This document shows, in pieces, positions 12,200 through 23,631 of a stretch of DNA of 64,000 bases (within the stretch, counting starts at the first letter, position 1; every line of letters begins with the position of its first letter). Both the position numbers and the translations under genes were made by a program. The notes under the pieces were generated by a model. The model ran no database searches. It had not been told where the DNA came from and saw only the letters and a program-made list of their open reading frames with translations. Source of the stretch: Saposhnikovia divaricata. Its lineage: Eukaryota; Streptophyta; Magnoliopsida; Apiales; Apiaceae. Location: NCBI GenBank assembly GCA_036435485.1, contig CM071601.1, positions 184,920,939 through 184,984,938 on the forward strand, read 5' to 3'.

Positions 12200-14290
12200 T
12201 TGCATGATGAAATCAGTGTTAGAATTAACCCATGAGACCACTTCTTCAAGAGGAAAAGGAAGAACAACGCAATTTATTTTAGTTATGATATTTTTATTTA
12301 AAGAGAGAATAATACTTATCACCTTGGAGGATTTGTTGCTGAAAATAAGGAATCAGATATATATGACACCTTACAATACGATATTGATTGATTGCATTTT
12401 TATCATTATTTCTTATTAGTTCATGTAATGGTGTGCAAGATGGAATAAATCATTAATGCATTATACATTAAGCAAGTCATTGTCATATTTCTATAAATGT
12501 ATTGTATTGTATGATGTTCAAATAGTTTGTGAGGGATGTTAAAAATAGCAAGAAACGTGGGCTTAGGTACAAACTTTTATATGCATTCACCAATTTATGC
12601 ATGAAAAGCATAGTCAAAGTGATTTAATTGAAGAATTTTGTTAGAATCAAATTTCAAATTGTAGCATATTATCAAAGACTCCCAAATGGGAACAACAATG
12701 GCCTTGGAGTGGTGCTTCGGGACCATTGTGCTTCTATCATCCTGATGGTTTCAGGATGCATTAGAGGGTTAACGCACTGAGATAATGAATTCTGGACAAT
12801 ACTTATACAACTTAGCTGTGCTGACCTTGAAGATAAAGACCTCATACTTTTGGAACCGGATAAAACTAAAGCACTGAGATAGTAGAGGTATTGGAGTTGG
12901 TTATTGAAACTCAATCTTTCTGGAGTAATTCTGCAGCTTGCGTACAAAAAAATTTGAACCTATTTATGCCCTGGAACTGTTTGAATTGCAGGAAAGCAAG
13001 GATAGAATTCCTTATTCTTTGCAAAATATTGAACTCATGACAGAACCAAAATGGTTGTTTTTAGGATGACGGGTGGAAGAGTTAGAGATTTATGGAAGTT
13101 AGACATTTGTTTGGGGTAAGGTGATGAAAGGTATCTATAGCTTGAGGAAAATCATCACTTAGGTACATAAGTAATAAAAGAAGAAATGGAACACTTTTGA
13201 CACTTGAAATACACCAATATTTGAAAAGTCCATTATCTCACAATTGAAATACAGCAATTTATTAATTTGGATGAAAACAAATACAAAACTAACATACAAC
13301 TTTGTTTGAGCCTGTTACCAATATTTTGTTCGTAGATAGTTTAAGGTATTTAATCTCTATAAAGTTCATACATAAATAAGAATTTATTTTAATATTCTTT
13401 ATTAACCAATTTGTTTCAGAAAAAATATTTTTGGATTTCTGTAAAATTCAATATTTTATGATTACAAAGTTTTTTTAATAAAAAATTATCTGTTAATCAA
13501 AACTCCATATGACAAATAATATTTATTACATTGTATACGTGCAAAAATTGTAGAAGAACAATCAAAAAATTAGTTGGAGGATAATTAAATAAGAGACGTT
13601 AAATGTGACAACTTGATAATGTGTTCCTAAATAATGTCGTTAGTATATAATATAATTAACAAACATGAACCTAACAAATTAATTAATATCTTAATTTATA
13701 TTAATGATATTCATAAAGTTTGTTTTGACCTTAATATTTCCATATAAAAATTCTGAAATTTGAAGATTAAATTAAGCAATTTCCAACACTTAAAACATTT
13801 GTATTTTTAACAAATAATTGTAATTTAATTATAAGACAAAATGCATATTTCAAATTGCACAACAATTTTTTTTAATTTAGTTTATATTTCGCTTACTAAA
13901 ATTTTGTAAAATATTGAATGAATTACATTAAAAGTGTCAAAATAAAAGTATAAATTATATAAATAATATCAAGTAAAACGTATATGTGCAAACATTATAG
14001 AAGAACACTCACAAAAGTTACGTAGATGCCTAATTAAAAAAATTTGATAAGCTTCCAAATTTAAATGTCGTGGTAGTTATAAAACCAAACACTATCTCTA
14101 CTGTTTAAAGAAAATGTTCAAAAATCATACATATACCAAGCTTAAAGGAATTCATAATGGATTAGTAGAGAACGTGGGTTACAACGTGGAAGTAAAAAAA
14201 CCAACCAACAACTTTGCCAGTTAATCAAATGTCTATAAATTCAAACAGGAGTGACCATCATTTTTGCATATTTGCTTATTAGTTAGTATA
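12200..14290. other. Intergenic, AT-rich; contains only an RNase H-like remnant
   Basis: Apart from the remnant at 12,660-13,120 I see no coding signal. The 13,150-14,250 part is almost pure AT-rich sequence. Confidence 0.5.
12660..13120 (+). pseudogene. Degenerate RNase H-like fragment
   Basis: On the plus strand one frame reads GNNNGLGVVLRDH, followed after a gap by EFWTILIQLSCADLEDK and LILLEPDKTKALR. This recalls the start and middle of plant RNase H-fold (RVT_3 type) domains: a glycine-rich beta hairpin ending RDH, then an acidic helix and a D/E-rich strand. Further on, another frame gives KMVVFRMTGGRVRDLWKLD. At least four stops and probable frameshifts break it. I infer a decayed gene or LINE fragment; the family call is from pattern only. 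Confidence 0.35.
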
Positions 14291-14297
14291 AAAAACA

Positions 14298-14861
14298 ATG
14301 AGTTTAAGATCAGCAAAAAGGAGAAGGTACTCAAACATCAAGTCATTGTTGGTGAATGACTTGAATAACATCAATCTTACTTCTGCAGATCTAAACGAAG
14401 ACATTCGTTCAACAAATGAAGATTTCGATCTGTTTTTCAAGAGCATGGAGGATAGGCCGACATAACTATTTGCTCGAACCATTGGAATTGAGGAAAAATA
14501 CATGTACATATCTATGTCAAAATTTTATTATCATGCTTTTGTTTACATAGATTATAACAATGTTTGTATGGTTTTAAAATCTAGGAACATAACAGAGGTG
14601 CTGACAGGAAATCAACATGTATCGGTTGGTCAATCTTCACAGCAAGAAGTTCAAGTTGACAATCCTTATGTAGGGAGAGAACGCAGATTCGTAGAAGATA
14701 CCCAGGTATCTCTTGTTGGGCATGTGAAGCAGTTGCGAGGGCTTTAGGAAGAGATATTAACAGGATTCAAGAAATTTGAAGCACATTGGACTCAAAAACT
14801 AAATGACTGGTTAAACAAAGCAGGTGAAGTCGAAGAACACCGGGCAAAAATGAGCGCATGA
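14298..14861 (+). pseudogene. Unrecognised small gene, apparently broken
   Basis: ATG at 14,298 opens a 55-codon frame, lysine and arginine rich at the start (MSLRSAKRRRYSNIKSLL) and acidic after that, ending in TAA at 14,463-14,465. After a possible intron (GT near 14,503, AG near 14,584) a second open stretch (NITEVLTGNQHVSVGQSSQ to GHVKQLRGL) meets a TAG at 14,745-14,747. It stays open beyond this stop as a helical, charged segment (FKKFEAHWTQKLNDWL) to about 14,861. I do not recognise the family. The two stops suggest a pseudogene, although the first stretch alone could be a short protein. Confidence 0.3.
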
Positions 14862-15378
14862 CTTGTGGATTTCTCACGTAATATATAGTTCTTTAAGAGT
14901 CTTAGACTATTGATATGCATTGGTACTCATTAATAATTCTATTTTGTCTGAACTTTAATGTTTAGTTATTATGTTAAGTCTCAGGAAGAGATTGGTTTAG
15001 TATTCCTAATTTGTGTACTATTGTTTGACAGACGTTATCTTTGTTTTATCCTACATACATATAATTTACCATTGTACTATGTTGTTAAATATTGTAATGT
15101 GTAGCTTAATTTGGAAAACAGTAAAGTACATATTTAAAACTTATTGCAAAAGGCATAACAATAGTATACATCACTTTAACATTCAGTACATTAGCACAAC
15201 ATGCAACAATAATTGACAGGAACTTAACATTGACTGAGTTACGGCAAACAGTAATCGGTGTCTACAATCAGAGATGTTCTGGAAATGTACTAGAGTGAAT
15301 GCAACATGCATCCATAAAACAGGGTCATAAAAAATTCATCAAAATAACAATTAGACAACGTTTAGAGAAACAAAATAT

Positions 15379-15417
15379 TTAATCAACAACAGCAGACAGG
15401 AGAATCTTGAACAACAG
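15379..15417 (-). pseudogene. Detached 3' end of the F-box-type gene
   Basis: On the minus strand, reading out of the AACAG target site, ten further codons (FKILLSAVVD) run in frame to a TAA at 15,379-15,381. Joined across the insertion site with the target duplication counted once, they continue the frame of the gene at 29,848-30,560. This is the original C-terminus, now 14.4 kb from its gene. Confidence 0.75.
15413..15417. repeat. Left target-site duplication (AACAG) of the copia tandem
   Basis: AACAG directly precedes the TG of the leftmost LTR fragment and is repeated at 29,848-29,852 directly after the CA of the rightmost LTR. Confidence 0.9.
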
Positions 15418-15579
15418 TGTTAGGAATATGTTGTACTTGATGATAACTTCACAATCAATCAAATTGTTTAAGGTTTTGTAGCTGTCAACGGATGAGGATT
15501 TATAACTCTATCCGTTGACAGGTAGCTCATCAACGGATGAGGTTTTGTAGCATACTGCAGTATCTCTATGTTATCAGTT
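15418..15579 (+). repeat. Truncated LTR (first 162 bp)
   Basis: Matches the first 162 bp of the full LTRs base for base by eye, starting TGTTAGGAAT and ending TTATCAGTT, and contains three copies of the TCAACGGAT motif. It then stops and, after the filler TTC (15,580-15,582), continues as internal ORF3 sequence. This is the left edge of the collapsed unit. Confidence 0.95.
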
Positions 15580-15582
15580 TTC

Positions 15583-16610
15583 AATATCAATATGAAAACT
15601 CAGATGAGAAGCAAGCAAGGCTGGCTCAAGAGTTAATGGACGAGGTAGAGGATGAATTGAGGGAACCTGAGGAAGTTCCCAAATTCAAAAAGAAAGGGAA
15701 ATCAGTCCCCAAATCCAAATCTAAGAGAATAAAATCAAAGGCAAGGAGGCCTGTCTCTCCATAAATTGAAAACAAGGAGACAGTTGGCTTACCACAACCT
15801 ACTTCTGTAAAAGTATTCAACCCTGCTTTGAATTTCCATGGTGATCCCATAGTACCTAAAGAGGAACCAATGAATCTTGACTCCATTGAGGTTCCTTCAT
15901 TCTTGCTAAAGCCTCAACAGAAGCCTATACAGAAGAAAAGGAAACCAAGGAAGCAACCTTCAAAGGAACCAATTCAAGTTGCTAGGGTACCTGCAATTGT
16001 CAGGCAGCCAATCTTGGAAAACAAGGATGATTTTATCTATCAGGCAGATATTGAAGAATACTCTGGCATGAATCTTTATCTTGATGAATTGTCAGAAGTA
16101 AAAGGAATTGACAAATATAATCATTTGCCTGAAAGATTGGTCTTTGTATACAAGGGAGGAATGGAAAGGACATGGCCACTACAAAGGGTTCTTGGAGAAA
16201 ATTATCATACCTTAACCAAAGTGTTCTCTGCAATCAAGAGATACACAGGGTTCTCCAAGATAGCAAAAGGGGAGATACTGGACAGAATAGAACAAATAAG
16301 GAGGGAATGGAACTCACCATCAAGTCTACCAAGGAAAATGAAGATCCCATACAATGGACAGAAAATCCACCTTCAACCCTTCTGGATGATGGAGTTCAGG
16401 GATGAAGATGGTAACAGGAGATTCTTCAGGTTAGAAGACCAACTACCAAAGGCTAGTTCTCAATACCTGAGATGGTTACAACAAAAGCTAAATCCAAAGG
16501 TAGATGAAGAAGATGCCTTCTATAGGCAACTCCAAATACAGATTGAGTCCAACTCTGCCAAAGAAGGAAAATCAAGGGTGATGCCAACAAGAGAAAAGAA
16601 ACAGTCTTAA
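15583..16610 (+). pseudogene. 3' fragment of ORF3 in the collapsed retrotransposon unit
   Basis: Nearly identical to 27,635-28,661 in the full unit, with about eight single-base differences over the shared 1.2 kb. It carries the basic KKKGKSVPKSKSKRIKSK segment and the C-terminal block around FVYKGGMERTWPLQRVLG. One difference creates a TAA at 15,762-15,764. There is no start or upstream part, so it is not a gene. The 3' spacer and polypurine tract (about 16,768-16,783) follow. Confidence 0.9.
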
Positions 16611-16783
16611 TCTGCTCAGTCTAGAGGAGCACTTCTCTGTAAATTTCTCAAACTTTCAGTTTCTTAATTTTTGTAGCTTAATACAATTTATGCATTGTTC
16701 TTTATATATCTTTAGGAATGTTTTGTTATCATCAAGGTCCTGAATTTATGCTTTATTGCCATCAAGTATAAATTGGGGGAGAT

Positions 16784-17796
16784 TGTTAGGAATATGTTGT
16801 ACTTGATGATAACTTCACAATCAATCAAATTGTTTAAGGTTTTGTAGCTGTCAACGGATGAGGATTTATAACTCTATCCGTTGACAGGTAGCTCATCAAC
16901 GGATGAGGTTTTGTAGCATACTGCAGTATCTCTATGTTATCAGTTGATAGTGTTTTTATCCACAGTCATGTTGACCATCAACGGATAGGCAGAATAGGGT
17001 AGCCAATTGGAAATAAGCTATGCTATGTAATTCTGTCTAAGTGAAAGTGTATCAACAGATAAAGACAGAACTCTATCAACGGATGCAACTCAAATCCACT
17101 CTATCAACGGATACAGCTCAAGTCTCAATATCAACGGATATCACTCAATACATCATCAACGGATGTCAGGGTACAACATCAACGGATAATCATTGACACT
17201 GTCTTCTATGATTAGCTGGGGATTAGCAGTTGATAAGGACATGTTTGACTGACAGATCACATGGGTTGATAGTAGATACAAAAAGCAGTATGGCAGCCAT
17301 ACTTTGGAAACACAGAAAAAAGAAGCATTCCATTTACACTATGAATACAAGAAAGGTGCAGGAGACATGTCTGAACACAAGGACAACCTTTCGGCTACAT
17401 GTGTATTTGGAGTGTAGTAGCAAGTCAACTAGAATTAGATTAATATTATCATATTCCAGTAGTACTTGTAAAACTTGGGATTTATAACCAAGTGTAGCAA
17501 CTCTTTGTAGGTTAAGAAAACAGATACATTTTGCTTAGGGTTTTATTGAATATTCTTAGAGAGCAAAGAGTTGTAAAAACAGAAGCTGTGTACTTTTGTA
17601 TCACAAAGTTTTCTTCAAATAAAAGCTTCAGGTGGTGCATTTAACCACCTGATTTTTATGTGTTTGTGCATTTATCTTTTACAAGCAATTATCTAAGTAT
17701 AGATTTCTGGAGTTCTTATCAGAAATTTATAAATATCAAGAATTGTATTCAACCCCCCCTTCTACAATTATACAAGTGTGTAATCTGGGAATAACA
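16784..17796 (+). repeat. 5' LTR of the full copia unit (1,013 bp)
   Basis: Starts TG and ends CA (TGTTAGG ... AATAACA). It also serves as the 3' LTR of the collapsed left unit. The first 400 bp (U3) hold nine perfect TCAACGGAT/ATCCGTTGA motifs, eight of them in the same orientation. An AATAAA lies at 17,618-17,623 and is followed by a perfect 9 bp stem-loop. It has the same length as the 3' LTR. Confidence 0.95.
17618..17652 (+). promoter_or_regulatory. AATAAA plus stem-loop in the 5' LTR
   Basis: AATAAA (17,618-17,623) is followed 4 bp later by TCAGGTGGT, a 7-base loop and ACCACCTGA (17,628-17,652), a perfect inverted repeat. The same arrangement is at 29,669-29,703 in the 3' LTR, where it could mark RNA 3' end formation. 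The role is inferred. Confidence 0.55.
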
Positions 17797-17798
17797 AT

Positions 17799-17810
17799 TG
17801 GTATCAGAGC
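17799..17810 (+). promoter_or_regulatory. Primer binding site (initiator tRNA-Met type)
   Basis: TGGTATCAGAGC begins two bases after the LTR end. This is the standard plant copia primer site, complementary to the 3' end of initiator methionine tRNA, and sets the plus orientation of the element. Confidence 0.93.
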
Positions 17811-17855
17811 AAGCTTCTAACATATTTGAAGTTTAAAGATCAACACACTTCCAAC

Positions 17856-20264
17856 ATGTCTAAGAAGGATTATGGAGTAAAGATTCCAGTTCTTGATAGA
17901 GAAAATTACTTTCATTGGAAAGTAAAAATGCGTCTACATCTCTCGTCTATTGATGAGGGCTTTGTGGATTGCATTGACAAGGGTCCTCACGTTCCAATGA
18001 AGACAGCAACAAGAGTTGGCCTGGCTGATGATGTGCCTGACACTCACATTCCCAAACCTGTCTCTGAGTGGAGTCTTGAAGATATTGCAGATGTCCACAA
18101 AGACAAAAAGGCCATGAATATTCTGTTCAATGGTCTAGAAATAGACATGGTTGACAATGTTATTAACTGTACTACCGCCAAGGAAGTATGGGACATTGTT
18201 CAAACCCTGTGTGAAGGAACAGAACAGGTAAGGGAAAACAAGATGCAACTACTAATCCAACAGTATGAACATTTTCACTTTAAGAGTGGAGAAACATTGA
18301 ATGATACATTTAGTAGATTTCAAAAGCTACTAAATGGTTTAAAACTGTATGGAAGAATATATCAAGTTAAAGATTCTAATCTCAAATTTCTGAGATCACT
18401 GCCCAAGGAATGGAAGCCAATGACTGTTTCTCTAAGAAACACTCAAGAGTACAAGACATTTACTCTTGAAAGGCTCTATGGAACTTTAAAGACCTATGAG
18501 CTGGAAATGGAGCAGGATGAAGAGATTGAGAAGTCTCAAAAGAAAAGTGGGTCAGTTGCACTTGTTGCCAACTTGGAGCAAAAGGAGGAAATGACAGAAA
18601 CTGCTAGTTCTACACCAAACAGGGAGGTTTGTAAAGGTAGAGCAGAATCAAGCAGGAGCAAGGAAAAGGTGTCTGAGGAATTGAATGCTCTTCAGCAGGA
18701 TGAATTGGATGAGATAGATGAGCACTTAGCTTTTCTATCTAGGAGATTCTCTAAGCTGAAATTCAAGAGAAACTCTGGGGTGGCCAAGCCATTTAACAAG
18801 GATTTTTCCACAAGCAACTATGTGGATAAATCCAAAATTAAATGCTACAATTGTGGAATTGCTGGTCATATGATAAGTGAATGCAGGAAACCTAGATCTG
18901 AGAACAAGGGAAAGCCAACTGAGGCTGTTGACTATAAGAAGAAATATTTTGATCTTCTCAGGCAGAAAGGAAAGGCATTCTTGACCCAAGAGTATGACTG
19001 GGCTGGTGATGACAATCATTCTGATGATGATGTTGAGTTAGTCAACCTTGCTTTAATGGCTGATTCTGGAGAGCAGGAAGCAAGTTCAGCTAGCAATCAG
19101 GTATTTTCTACTAATCTCTCTGAGCTCACCAAAGAGGAATGCAATAGTGTTATAGATGAAATGTCTACAGAACTATATCACTTAAGTGTTACTCTTAAAT
19201 CACTTACTAAAGAGAACAATAGAATTAAAGAGTCTAATCTGTTTTTAAGTGATAGAAATGCTGCTCTAGAAACTCAATTTCTAGAATTTGAGAAAATGAG
19301 AGTTGATTGCAATAATGCTAAAAGTGAACTTGAAGCTGTGTTAAAAAGAGAACTGATTTTAAAAGACCAGCTTGAAAAAGAACAAGGGCTAATTGCTAAA
19401 TTTCAAAGTTGTAGGAATATTTCTCAAAACATAATAGAAGTTCAGGGAATAGAATCATTTGTGAAGGATACCTGGACTCAAAAGAAAAAGGAGCTAGAAC
19501 CTGGCCTTGAGGATCTAGAGACTATTTGTGAATCAACGGATAGTGATCATCCGTTGACAGATGAACCGTCAACGGATGAGAGGTATCCGTCGACTAACAA
19601 AATGTCTGTTAGTAAGAAGGAACTTAGGAAACTGGATATCAAGTATGGTCCAGTAAACAAGAATTTTGTTAGTGGTGAGTGCAGCAAAACCAAATCCAGT
19701 GGGAAGGCTAAGACAGGTGATTTACACAACAAAAAGGCTGTTGGTAAATCGGACAATGAAAAGGTAGAAATTGAGGGCAAAAAGAAAAAGAACATAAATG
19801 GTAAGATAGGCATCAACAAGAAAAACAATTACTCTCCTGACAAGTTTGCTCCTAGGAAAACTTGTAGTAATTGTAATAGTGTCAATCATCTATCTTCTAA
19901 TTGCAAGATTGTCAACAAGGCTCCTGTTCATGTACCTCAACCAATGCCATGTATGCCTGCAATGCCTGTTATGCCTGGTTTGTATCAAAATGCTAGTTTT
20001 TCAAATCCATATGTGAACATGCCATATATGTCTAATCCTTACTTTCAATCTATGAATGTGCCACAAATGTCATGGAACATACCTAACATGAATAATATGT
20101 ATGCCAATTTTCCACACATGCATGCATCCAATATTCATGCAAATGAGCATTTGTCAAACCCCATCACTCAAGCATCTACACCTAAGTTGAAGAATGCTAA
20201 GAGTGCAAAGTCAAAGGCTAACAAGAAAGGACCCAAGGAAGCTTGGGTACCAAAATCAACTTGA
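17856..20264 (+). CDS. gag: Copia gag protein with two zinc knuckles
   Basis: The capsid/nucleocapsid precursor packages element RNA in cytoplasmic particles. ATG 17,856 gives about 802 residues; the frame is open a little upstream, but only from a TTG. The N-terminal motif LDRENYFHWKVKMRLHL and the helical region around VWDIVQTLCEGTEQV are the gag (UBN2-type) domain. A CCHC knuckle (CYNCGIAGHMISEC) lies near residue 332 and a second CCHC-like one (CSNCNSVNHLSSNC) near residue 675. Between them is a predicted coiled coil rich in K/E/L. Next to the second knuckle a segment (ESTDSDHPLTDEPSTDERYP) is encoded by four copies of the element's 9-mer motif, one of them a variant. The C-terminal stretch is methionine/proline/asparagine rich. 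Pol follows in the +1 frame. At about 800 residues it is long for copia gag, as in SIRE-type elements. Confidence 0.9.
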   Translation: MSKKDYGVKIPVLDRENYFHWKVKMRLHLSSIDEGFVDCIDKGPHVPMKTATRVGLADDVPDTHIPKPVSEWSLEDIADVHKDKKAMNILFNGLEIDMVDNVINCTTAKEVWDIVQTLCEGTEQVRENKMQLLIQQYEHFHFKSGETLNDTFSRFQKLLNGLKLYGRIYQVKDSNLKFLRSLPKEWKPMTVSLRNTQEYKTFTLERLYGTLKTYELEMEQDEEIEKSQKKSGSVALVANLEQKEEMTETASSTPNREVCKGRAESSRSKEKVSEELNALQQDELDEIDEHLAFLSRRFSKLKFKRNSGVAKPFNKDFSTSNYVDKSKIKCYNCGIAGHMISECRKPRSENKGKPTEAVDYKKKYFDLLRQKGKAFLTQEYDWAGDDNHSDDDVELVNLALMADSGEQEASSASNQVFSTNLSELTKEECNSVIDEMSTELYHLSVTLKSLTKENNRIKESNLFLSDRNAALETQFLEFEKMRVDCNNAKSELEAVLKRELILKDQLEKEQGLIAKFQSCRNISQNIIEVQGIESFVKDTWTQKKKELEPGLEDLETICESTDSDHPLTDEPSTDERYPSTNKMSVSKKELRKLDIKYGPVNKNFVSGECSKTKSSGKAKTGDLHNKKAVGKSDNEKVEIEGKKKKNINGKIGINKKNNYSPDKFAPRKTCSNCNSVNHLSSNCKIVNKAPVHVPQPMPCMPAMPVMPGLYQNASFSNPYVNMPYMSNPYFQSMNVPQMSWNIPNMNNMYANFPHMHASNIHANEHLSNPITQASTPKLKNAKSAKSKANKKGPKEAWVPKST

Positions 20265-23200
20265 TTTGTTTTTGAAATGTGTGCAGGGAAACAGAAGGAA
20301 TCTATGGTACCTAGACAGTGGATGCTCTAGGCACATGACATGAGATTCAACCCTGCTCACAGAGTTCAAGGAAGGAGCTGGCCCTATAATTACCTTTGGA
20401 GATGACAGCAAAGGATATACTAAGGGATATGGCCTGATTTCAAAAGACAATGTCATCATTGAAGAAGTGGCTTTAGTTGAAGGTTTGAAGCACAATTTAC
20501 TGAGTATCAGTCAGATTTGTGACAAAGACAATGAAGTAAAGTTCACAAAAGAAGCCTGTGTTGTTTCTGCCAAGGAAGACAACAATGTGGTATTGACAGG
20601 CTTTAGAAAAGGAAATGTTTACATAGCTGACTTCAATTCAGCATGCTCAGAATCCATTACTTGTCTCTTCAGCAAAGCAAGTAAGGATGAGAGTTGGCTA
20701 TGGCATAAGAAGCTGTCACATTTGAATTTTAAAGTTATGAATGATTTGGTAAGAAAGGATCTTGCTAGAGGAATCCCTCAATTGGAGTTTGTCAGAGATG
20801 GGCTGTGTGATGCCTGCCAATTAGGGAAACAAAAGAAATCATCCTTCAAAAGCAAGACAGAGTCATCCATTGTTAAGCCTCTTCAATTGCTGCATATGGA
20901 TTTATTTGGTCCAGTAAATGTCATGTCTATTTCAAAGAAGAAATACTGTCTGGTGATTGTAGATGATTTTTCTAAGTTCACATGGACCTTCTTCCTGCAC
21001 TCCAAGGATTGTGCAAGTGAAATCATCATCAATCACCTCAGAATGCTAAACAATGGTTCTGAAGACAGAGTACAAAGAATCAGGAGTGACAATGGTACTG
21101 AATTCAAGAATTCCACAATGAAGATTTTCTGTGAAGAGAATGGAATTGTCCATGAGTTTTCTGCTGCCAGAACACCTCAACAAAATGGGGTTGTTAAAAG
21201 GAAAAACAGAACTCTCATTGAAGCAGCTAGAACAATGTTAAGTGAATCAAGGTTACCAACATATTTCTAGGCTGAAGCTGTCAACACTGCATGCTTTACT
21301 CAGAATATTTCCTTGGTCAATCAAGCTAGAGGAATGACTCCTTATCAGTTATTAACCAACAAGAAACCAACTTTAGCTTTCCTACATGTCTTTGGATGTA
21401 AGTGTTTTGTGCTAAGGAACCATGGAGATAACTTGGGCAAATTTGAAGCAAAGGCAGATGAAGCTATTTTCGTTGGATATGCAGCAGGGAAAGCCTACAA
21501 GGTCTACAATCTAAGAACCAACATTGTTATGGAATCTGTACATGTTGTGTTTGATGATCAAAAGATTCTAGGCCTAAATGATGAAGGTTACCATGAAAAG
21601 TTGGAATTTGAGAATGAAGGTGAAGGAAGAATGTACTATGATGATGATGAGGAAAATGAAGATCATGACCACAGAGATCCACCTAGAGCTGTTATACCAA
21701 CTAGAAGTGATGCTTACACTGAAAATGAAGCATCCGTTGACAGTCATTATGGAACATCCGTTGACAGTCATTCTGCAACATCCGTTGACACTATTAGAGA
21801 TGTATCCGTTGACAGATATTCTCAAGCATCCGTCGACAGGCAAAATGATGCATCCATTGACAGTCAACTTCATAACTCAGCAAGGACAACAAACTCAGGG
21901 GGAGTTTCTCAAGGTCAAAATTCAATGCTAAATCAACATGATCATGGAAATGAAGCAACCTCATCAAGATCAAACCTTCCACCTGCAATAAAATGGACTA
22001 GAAATCATCCATTTGAGTTAATCATTGGTGAATCAAATTCAAGAGTCCAAACTAGAAGGGCCACTCAAGCAGAATGTCTATACAGTAGCTTCCTGTCTCA
22101 AGAGGAACCTAATAAAGTGGAAGATGCCCTTCTAGATCCAGATTGGGTGTTAGCAATGCAAGAAGAGCTAAACCAATTTGAAAGAAATAAAGTATGGAAA
22201 CTTGTGCCCAAACCTGATGATAGAAGTGTCATAGGTACTAAATGGGTTCTCAAGAATAAGACAGATGAAAATGGCATAATTGTGAGGAATAAAGCTAGAT
22301 TAGTGGCAAAGGGCTACTCTCAAGAAGAAGGAATAGATTTTGATGAAACTTTTTCTCCAGTGGCAAGACTTGAGGCAATAAGAATCTTTCTAGCCTATGC
22401 AGCACATGCCAATTTCAAAGTCTATCAGATGGATGTCAAAAGTGCCTTTCTAAATGGGGAACTGGAAGAAGAGGTCTATGTCCATCAACCTCCTGGTTTT
22501 GAGGATCCAGAATTTCCAGAATATGTATATATTCTCATGAAAGCACTTTATGGTTTGAAGCAAGCACCAAGAGCCTGGTATGACACTTTATCTCAATTTC
22601 TTTTGGAGAACCACTTCACTAGAGGTACAGTAGATAAAACCTTATTTCATAGGGATATTAATGGCTCTTCAATACTTGTTCAAATCTATGTAGATGATAT
22701 TATTTTTGGGTCTACAGATGAGAAGCTTTGCAAAAAGTTTGCCGAACTTATGCAAAGTAGGTATGAAATGAGCATGATGGGTGAATTAACTTACTTTCTT
22801 GGCCTACAAGTAAAGGAAGTTAATGAGGGCATTTTCATAAGTCAAACAAAATATATTTATGATCTCTTAAAGAAATTTGACTTAATGGATTGTACATCTG
22901 CTAAAACACCTATGGCCACTGCAACTAAGCTTGAGTTGAATACTAAGGAAAAGTCTGTGGACATCTCAAGCTATAGAGGCATGGTAGGTTCACTTCTATA
23001 CCTAACAGCTAGTAGACCTGATATAATGTTTTCTACTTGTCTTTGTGCTAGATTTCAAGCTGACCCTAGAGAGTCTCACTTAATAGCTATTAAAAGAATT
23101 TTCAGATATCTTAAGGGAACACCAAACCTTGGCATTTGGTACCCAAGAGAATCTGGTTTTGATCTAACTGGCTATTCAGATGCAGATTATGCAGGTTGCA

Positions 23201-23631
23201 GAGTTGACAGGAAAAGTACTACAGGTTCCTGTCAATTTCTAGGAAACAGGCTTGTTTCATGGTTCAGTAAGAAACAAAACTCAGTCTCCACCTCAACAGC
23301 TGAAGCTGAGTACATTGCTGCTGGAAGCTGTTGTGCACAGATTCTATGGATGAGAAACCAACTCATTGACTATGGTCTAAAAGTTGAGAAGATTCCAATT
23401 TTCTGTGACAACACAAGTGCTATTGCCATCACAGGGAATCCAGTGCAACATTCGAGAACCAAGCACATTGACATCAAATACCACTTCATTAGAGAACATG
23501 TGATGAATGGTACATTAGAAATGCACTTTGTGCCAAGTGAAATGCAGCTTGCAGATATCTTCACCAAGCCTCTTGATGAATCCACATTCACAAGATTGGT
23601 AGGTGAGCTAGGTATGCTTAACTTGTCATAA
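20260..23631 (+). pseudogene. pol: Copia pol (PR-INT-RT-RNase H), two in-frame stops
   Basis: Polyprotein for element maturation, reverse transcription and integration. It overlaps the end of gag in the +1 frame. In order: aspartic protease motif LDSGCSRHM (about 20,311); pre-integrase WHKKLSHLN with the HHCC zinc finger (CDACQLGK); integrase core with DLFGPV, VDDFSKFTW and RSDNGTEFKN; linker rich in SVD repeats encoded by the 9-mer motif (21,729-21,860); reverse transcriptase with QMDVKSAFLNGELEEEVY and the catalytic YVDDIIFGS (about 22,687); RNase H with DADYAGCRVDRKSTTG, EAEYIAA and CDNTSAI. It ends at 23,631. A TGA at 20,341-20,343 just after the protease motif and a TAG at 21,268-21,270 inside integrase interrupt it, so this copy cannot make a full product. 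Confidence 0.9.

Noticed and set aside
15537..16610. A separate host gene at 15.5-16.6 kb
   Set aside because: The sequence is an almost exact copy of the end of ORF3 at 27.6-28.7 kb, without a start and bordered by LTR sequence; it is retrotransposon debris.
21574..21873. Minus-strand ORF rich in SVNG/TVNG repeats
   Set aside because: It is the antisense of the pol linker built from the 9-mer motif; the apparent peptide repeat follows from the nucleotide repeat.
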